The notes under the pieces: generated by a model
Databases searched by the model: none
Seen by the model: only the letters and a program-made list of their open reading frames with translations
What the model was told of the DNA's origin: nothing
Made by a program: the position numbers and the translations under genes
NCBI RefSeq assembly: GCF_021462225.1
Contig: NC_061797.1
Span: 33,692,147-33,756,146, forward strand
Reading direction: 5' to 3'
Length of the DNA stretch: 64,000 nt
DNA from: Girardinichthys multiradiatus
Lineage: Eukaryota; Chordata; Actinopteri; Cyprinodontiformes; Goodeidae
In this document: piece by piece, positions 59,590 to 64,000 of the stretch
How the letters are laid out: each line of letters starts with the position of its first letter
How positions within the stretch are numbered: position 1 is the first letter of the stretch

Positions 59590-60600
59590 CTCCATCCATC
59601 CATCCATGGTCAAGATTGCCTCCATGGGGTAACAGATTCAATTGGGAAACCAAGACACACTTCATCTCATTAAGGTGCTCCAATATAAGAAGGAAAATAG
59701 TCCCTTCAACATGTTCGAGGTTTCCTTCCTGTGGGATGTGCATCGAAAACCTCCAAAGGGCCTTCAAATGGCTGAAACATTTTAACTGACTGCTTTCAGT
59801 ATAGAGGACCAGTGGCTTTACTCCAAGCTCCCTCTAAATGACAGTACTTCTCATCCTATCTCTAAGCTACCCTATAGAAGAAAATGACACCATCTTCTGC
59901 CCTAGATCTCGATCAGACTGGAACATTATGGTTTTCCAAACCACGATCCCTTATCCACCAAACATCAACAAATTTACCCCAGACCCAGAGGGAACAGTCC
60001 ACTTTTTTCTGGTTACAAAACCATGGTGTTAGACTTGGCGGAGCTGACTTTAACCATGGCTGCTTCAATACTTGGCACCAAACAGCTCCAGCACATGCTG
60101 AAAGTCATGACCCGAAGACAGCAACAGAACCACATCATCTGCAAAAAGCAAAGATAAGACCCTGAGATCCAAAAAATAGACAGCCTTCTATCAATGACTA
60201 CACCCTGAGATCCTCTCCATGAACACCACAAACAGGACTGGTGACAAGACGCAGGCCTGGCAAAGTTGAACCTGCACTAGAAACGATCTTGATTTGGTGC
60301 TGATAATGCAGACACAGCTCTAGCTTTGGGCATACAAGAACCGGACAACCCTTTAAAGCATCTTCAATATCCAAATCACCTGCAACTTCCCCCACAAAAT
60401 GCCTCGAGGGACAAAGACGTAAGCCTTCTGCTAAGCTACAAAACACATGCATACCAGACAACCAAGTTCTCATGACCTCCTCAACAGTTCTGTGACGGTA
60501 ACAGTCTGCACTACTTTTCCTACAGCCAGAATGAAAATCAACTGCTTCTTCTAAATTCAAGATTTGGGTATCCACCTCCTTTCCAACACCATAAAGTAGG
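59590..60600 (-). mobile_element. Old Rex3/RTE-like LINE relic
   Basis: The low end has a tccatccatccatcc tail (inverse of the GGAT-type tail at 9133-9155). Upstream on the minus strand, gagaggagcc-like and tagagatagg words and then LLFADDVVLL (near 60112-60150), the catalytic box, follow LINE order. Further words (aaggcattttgtggggga; tatgcccaaagctagagc) match the reverse-transcriptase region. It is heavily decayed, but it retains the box that the copy at 7023 has lost. Confidence 0.75.
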
Positions 60601-61599
60601 CGTTCTAATGGAGGCTGAGAAGTGTGATCTTTCAGTAGCTGGAAAATTTTAAGATTGGGACCAGCTCACAAAAAAAACAAAAACAAAAACAGAACAAAAG
60701 GACAACAGACTACATTAATGCTACAAAATGGACACAATAAGCACAGTAGTTACACATTTTAGTGTTTAATGTTATAAAATGTTTGTTTTACACATGTACC
60801 TCTATATAAAACTTTTTATTTAAAAAAAATCATTTCCTAAACATTTGACTGCATTTTCTCATTTTCCTCAAACACCCCTGTCACTATATGTATTTAACAT
60901 GTTATTCACCCTCATTAGTTTTGACTTAAATATGCTTCAATCTTTTTTAGATAGGACTAATCACTAAACACATCCACAGGCATTTTTCTAGTTTTACTGG
61001 TCACTCATACTACATGACAGTGTCCAGACTGTAAGAAATAAGCTTAAAGTTTGGCTTTGCAATGTTGCAGTGCGTTCTAGTTCACTGTATATGCAAATAA
61101 AAACTGACTTAGAGGCTCAAGGCCTGCCAGTCAGTGTGTCCTACAGATGAAAACAGTACTGAAATGACAATTGTAACCATAGGCGTTACACGGGATGAAG
61201 GCCCAGAGAAGGACAGTGGTACAAAAATGAACATGCAGTCACACAAATGAGCAAAATAGGTATGCAGACACAGACACATATCAATACACCACGCAGGTTG
61301 CCAGATATCCACACATTTAATAACAATCCATACCTCAAACACACAATAATTATGTGACATTACATCCACCTAATAAAAAAATGAAACAGTACGGTGCCAA
61401 ATGTGCTTTTCCTTAATAAAAATGCATACAGGAGGCTCAAAAGATCAGTGCTAAGAACTAAGGGTCTATTCTACTTTAATCATGTGTGGGTTTTATTATT
61501 GCTCAATACAGATATACACACCTATCACGAAAATGAAGACACAAAAACCCTACGGATGCATGTTATCTGGGAAGCTCTTAATGTGGCCAATCACATGCA

Positions 61600-61604
<5 letters not shown>

Positions 61605-61634
<30 letters not shown>
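61605..61634. repeat. (GT)n microsatellite
   Basis: Fifteen uninterrupted GT units. Confidence 0.95.
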
Positions 61635-61639
<5 letters not shown>

Positions 61640-63195
61640 TGTGCAGAGTACTGTATGTGCTTGTGTGCATGAATAAGCCCATATCAGTATAGGCTGTAAT
61701 AAAGACAGGTTGGGAAATGAAGCAGCGAATGCATAACAGGCTTATTTCCCCTCTTTGTCTGCGTGTTGCCCCGACCTAATCCCCGAGAGGATTATCCCCC
61801 ACAAATCCCTGTGGAATTGCGGAGAAAGGGGGGGGAAGACAGTGAGAAAATAACACAGGATATCACTCTGTAACCCATCATCATGCCATTTATTTAATAA
61901 AAAAAGTCATTGAAAAATGAAACTGAGCATTTCTCCCTTTTTTTATAAAGGAAAACATAAAGCTTTTTAAGTACAGGATAATACAGTAATCATCTTGCTT
62001 ATTATAAATTTCTCTCATCAGTTGAGGAAAGCTTTAAGCAATTTAACCAGGTTAATATGCACACACACCACAGGGTTTATGGTGCAAAATACCCTAATGT
62101 GGGATTAGGTATAAAACACACAAAGCTCAAATCACATACACATTACTGCACAACAAGCATGACATTAACATCTAATAATTTGTAGCACCTTCACAAACTT
62201 TATGTTCAGAGTCTGTTAAATGGGATGGAAAAGATGGTTAAATGCGGTTTTAAGCTATTAATCTGATTTACAGAGAAATACTATTGTTATTTATTATTTT
62301 GATATTAGTCAGTATATCATTTGACTTCAACTTGTAATGACTGCTGTCAGTAGCTATCTTTCATCAAAATTTTATTCAGACACAAAAAGAGCCTTATTCC
62401 AAATAGAGCATCACTATTCTAAGATTAAAAGTTTAGCCCACTTTTTCTTCTTACTCTACAAACAGTTATTATTTAATCATCACCTACTGGCCTTTCTCAC
62501 AGAAACAATGTTACTTAAGACTTTATTTAAAATCTATTACACATCTTTCTTTTCTTTTAACTTGGAATAGAGAAACTCAACATACAGGTTCTATCTGAAC
62601 AAGAAGTATAATAAAAACTATGCTTTAAGCCTTGTTAAAACCCAAAAAACATTTCCATAGTAGACGTTTCAGTTATTTTCTAATAAAACTTACTGAATGC
62701 CAGAACAATGGTAAAATGTAAAAAGAGGATGCCAGACGGTGCAAGTATTTGGGCTTCCAGCCTGCAGTTCTCTCTTTAGTCAAAAGGGAGCACTTTTCAT
62801 CCACTTAAAGTATCTTGGTGAAACTGTCCTCTCGCTCCTGCTCCCATTTAATCCTAATTTCAAGATGTTTGAAGACGAAAGGTGGCAGAGACAGAGTTTA
62901 AGAAAACTGTTTCCTCAAAAAGAAGGGGAAGCCCCTCCCAATTTTAACCTTTTTTCTCTCTACCCATTTTGTTTTTAGACTCCTTCGCAACTGGTTTTGT
63001 TTCAAAAGTTTCGGATCACTTGAATTTGTCTAAACAATGGAAAAATATTGTGAATGACAGCTAATTTTTGTGAGACTTGTATTTAGCTTAATCTGTTTTC
63101 CATGACCATCTTTCTTACTCTGTTAACAACTCTGCATGTTTCATGTTTAGTTGTGCACAGCATTTATGACTGGCTCTTTGTATGTCTTTTTTTAC

Positions 63196-63343
63196 CATTT
63201 GGAGTCTCAGGAGGAGCCCAGCTGATGTTGAGTGAATGCGGGGAGAGAGGGATGACCAGCGGTTCAGGAACATTCTCCGGGGTACTCTCCTCAGTCTGAA
63301 CGTGGCTTGGGGGGCTTCTGGTGCACCCACCTCCTGTGCAGGC
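63196..63343 (-). CDS. ush2a: ush2a exon E2: end of FN3 a and start of FN3 b
   Basis: The acceptor is tttgacag and the donor is gtaaaa; phase 0 to phase 1. It begins with ACTGGGCTRS, the paired-cysteine C-T-G-G-G-C motif that ends many usherin FN3 repeats. The next domain then starts (PENVPEPLVIP, then NISWAPPETPN). A different frame over the same bases is also open, but only this frame joins E1 and E3. Confidence 0.92.
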
Positions 63344-63430
63344 CTGTCAAACACAAAAATAAATATGTGTGACACAGAAATATAAAGATACAAATAAGTT
63401 TGAAAAGAAATAACTATGAAGAGGACTCAC

Positions 63431-63593
63431 AGCCACTGTGACAGAGTAAGATGTTCCTGGAGTTAGGTTGCGGAGCGTGTGTTCCTCAGCAAGGTCTGAG
63501 CTGTTATAGGCCAGCATGGGCTCCGAACCATCATGTGACAGGAAGATGGAGTAGAACTTCAAAACACCATTTATCTGCGAGGGACGTGACCAC
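63431..63593 (-). CDS. ush2a: ush2a exon E1: end part of FN3 domain a
   Basis: The acceptor is tttccag (AG at 63594-63595) and the donor is gtgagt. One base completes a codon from an upstream exon outside the window, and the exon ends in phase 0. It reads WSRPSQING at the start and NLTPGTSYSVTVA at the end, the C-to-F strands of an FN3 domain. Joined to E2 across an 87-bp intron. Confidence 0.88.
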
Positions 63594-64000
63594 CTGGAAA
63601 GAGAGGGAAGCAAAAGCAGAAACTAAAAGAAAATGACACCAAGAGGATGATTTAAATAAGCCATTTTCTAAGTGTTACTCTTTGGGATAATGCCTCTGTA
63701 TTCGTATTTTCAGTGCTGCTACATTAAACATAAAGGAGGATGGTCCATTTAATTTTTTTGAGCAACGATATGGCTGTAGTTATTTTATGGTCCAAGGCAA
63801 CTAAAATATCCATGTTACTGTGTTTCATATTATTTTCTATCTTTTTTTGTGTGTGTATGTTTAAAATACCTATGTAACCAAAGTAAAAATCCAGCATAAT
63901 CCTTTTGTGCATGCTTCCTCTCAAGACAGCTTAACGACACAATATGGTGGGTCTGGTTGCCTTACTGTGTGGGGGCATATATACGCTACAAAACGGCACA
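63594..64000 (-). other. ush2a: Upstream ush2a intron, cut by the window edge
   Basis: About 400 bp of AT-rich sequence upstream of E1. No further exon with a fitting donor was seen. Confidence 0.7.

Larger units (their letters stand above)
59423..63195 (-). other. ush2a: ush2a intron E2/E3
   Basis: 3.8 kb. It contains a decayed LINE (59590-60600) and a (GT)n tract (61605-61634). Bases 60650-61600 and 61640-63195 show nothing recognised. Confidence 0.75.

Noticed and set aside
63115..63393. Longest frame over exon E2
   Set aside because: It is out of phase with E1 and E3; the correct frame gives the C-T-G-G-G-C motif and FN3 strands.

Overview
The window is vertebrate nuclear DNA, almost certainly from a teleost fish. 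The evidence is a large minus-strand gene split into short exons with GT-AG junctions, introns up to 19 kb, and a repeat load typical of fish (several Tc1/mariner families, Rex3/RTE-like and L2-like LINEs, tRNA-derived SINEs, a DIRS element). The species cannot be named from the sequence.

The only host gene I can support is usherin (ush2a) on the minus strand. Sixteen internal exons (called E1 to E16 here, in transcription order from 63593 down to 321) have consistent splice sites and matching codon phases at all 15 joins. They give about 1,086 codons of continuous reading frame, encoding roughly ten fibronectin type III (FN3) domains; the first and last are cut by the window edges. Usherin hallmarks are the WxxPxxPNG strands, the C-T-x-x-G-C motifs near FN3 ends, and close agreement with the central FN3 array of mammalian usherin just before its Cys-rich insertion. 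E8 carries a Ser/Thr/Asn-rich insertion of about 170 residues inside one FN3 domain.

Layout along the plus strand: 321-6865 holds E16, E15 and E14, with a nested transposon stack in the 524-5803 intron. 6866-14272 holds E13 and E12, with a LINE, a Harbinger-like element and a deleted Tc1. 14273-23080 has Tc1 pieces and an L2-like LINE, then the tight cluster E11 to E8. 23081-42109 is one 19-kb intron with a MITE, Tc1 elements, SINE and LINE pieces and a possible small plus-strand two-exon ORF. 42110-47143 holds E7 and E6 and a Tc1 element with an uninterrupted transposase. 47144-55757 contains a broken DIRS element and E5. 55758-64000 holds E4 to E1 with a SINE and old LINE and Tc1 relics.

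No promoter, first exon or last exon of ush2a is in the window, and I found no bacterial genes, CRISPR array or rRNA. The most unusual items are the FN3 insertion in E8, a 2.7-kb element with 33-bp terminal inverted repeats and a 6-bp target duplication (IS3EU-like), two Tc1 composites whose ends are the same end in inverted orientation, a near-perfect 52-bp palindrome, and the intact Tc1 transposon. Family names for repeats come from recalled family features, not from a database search.
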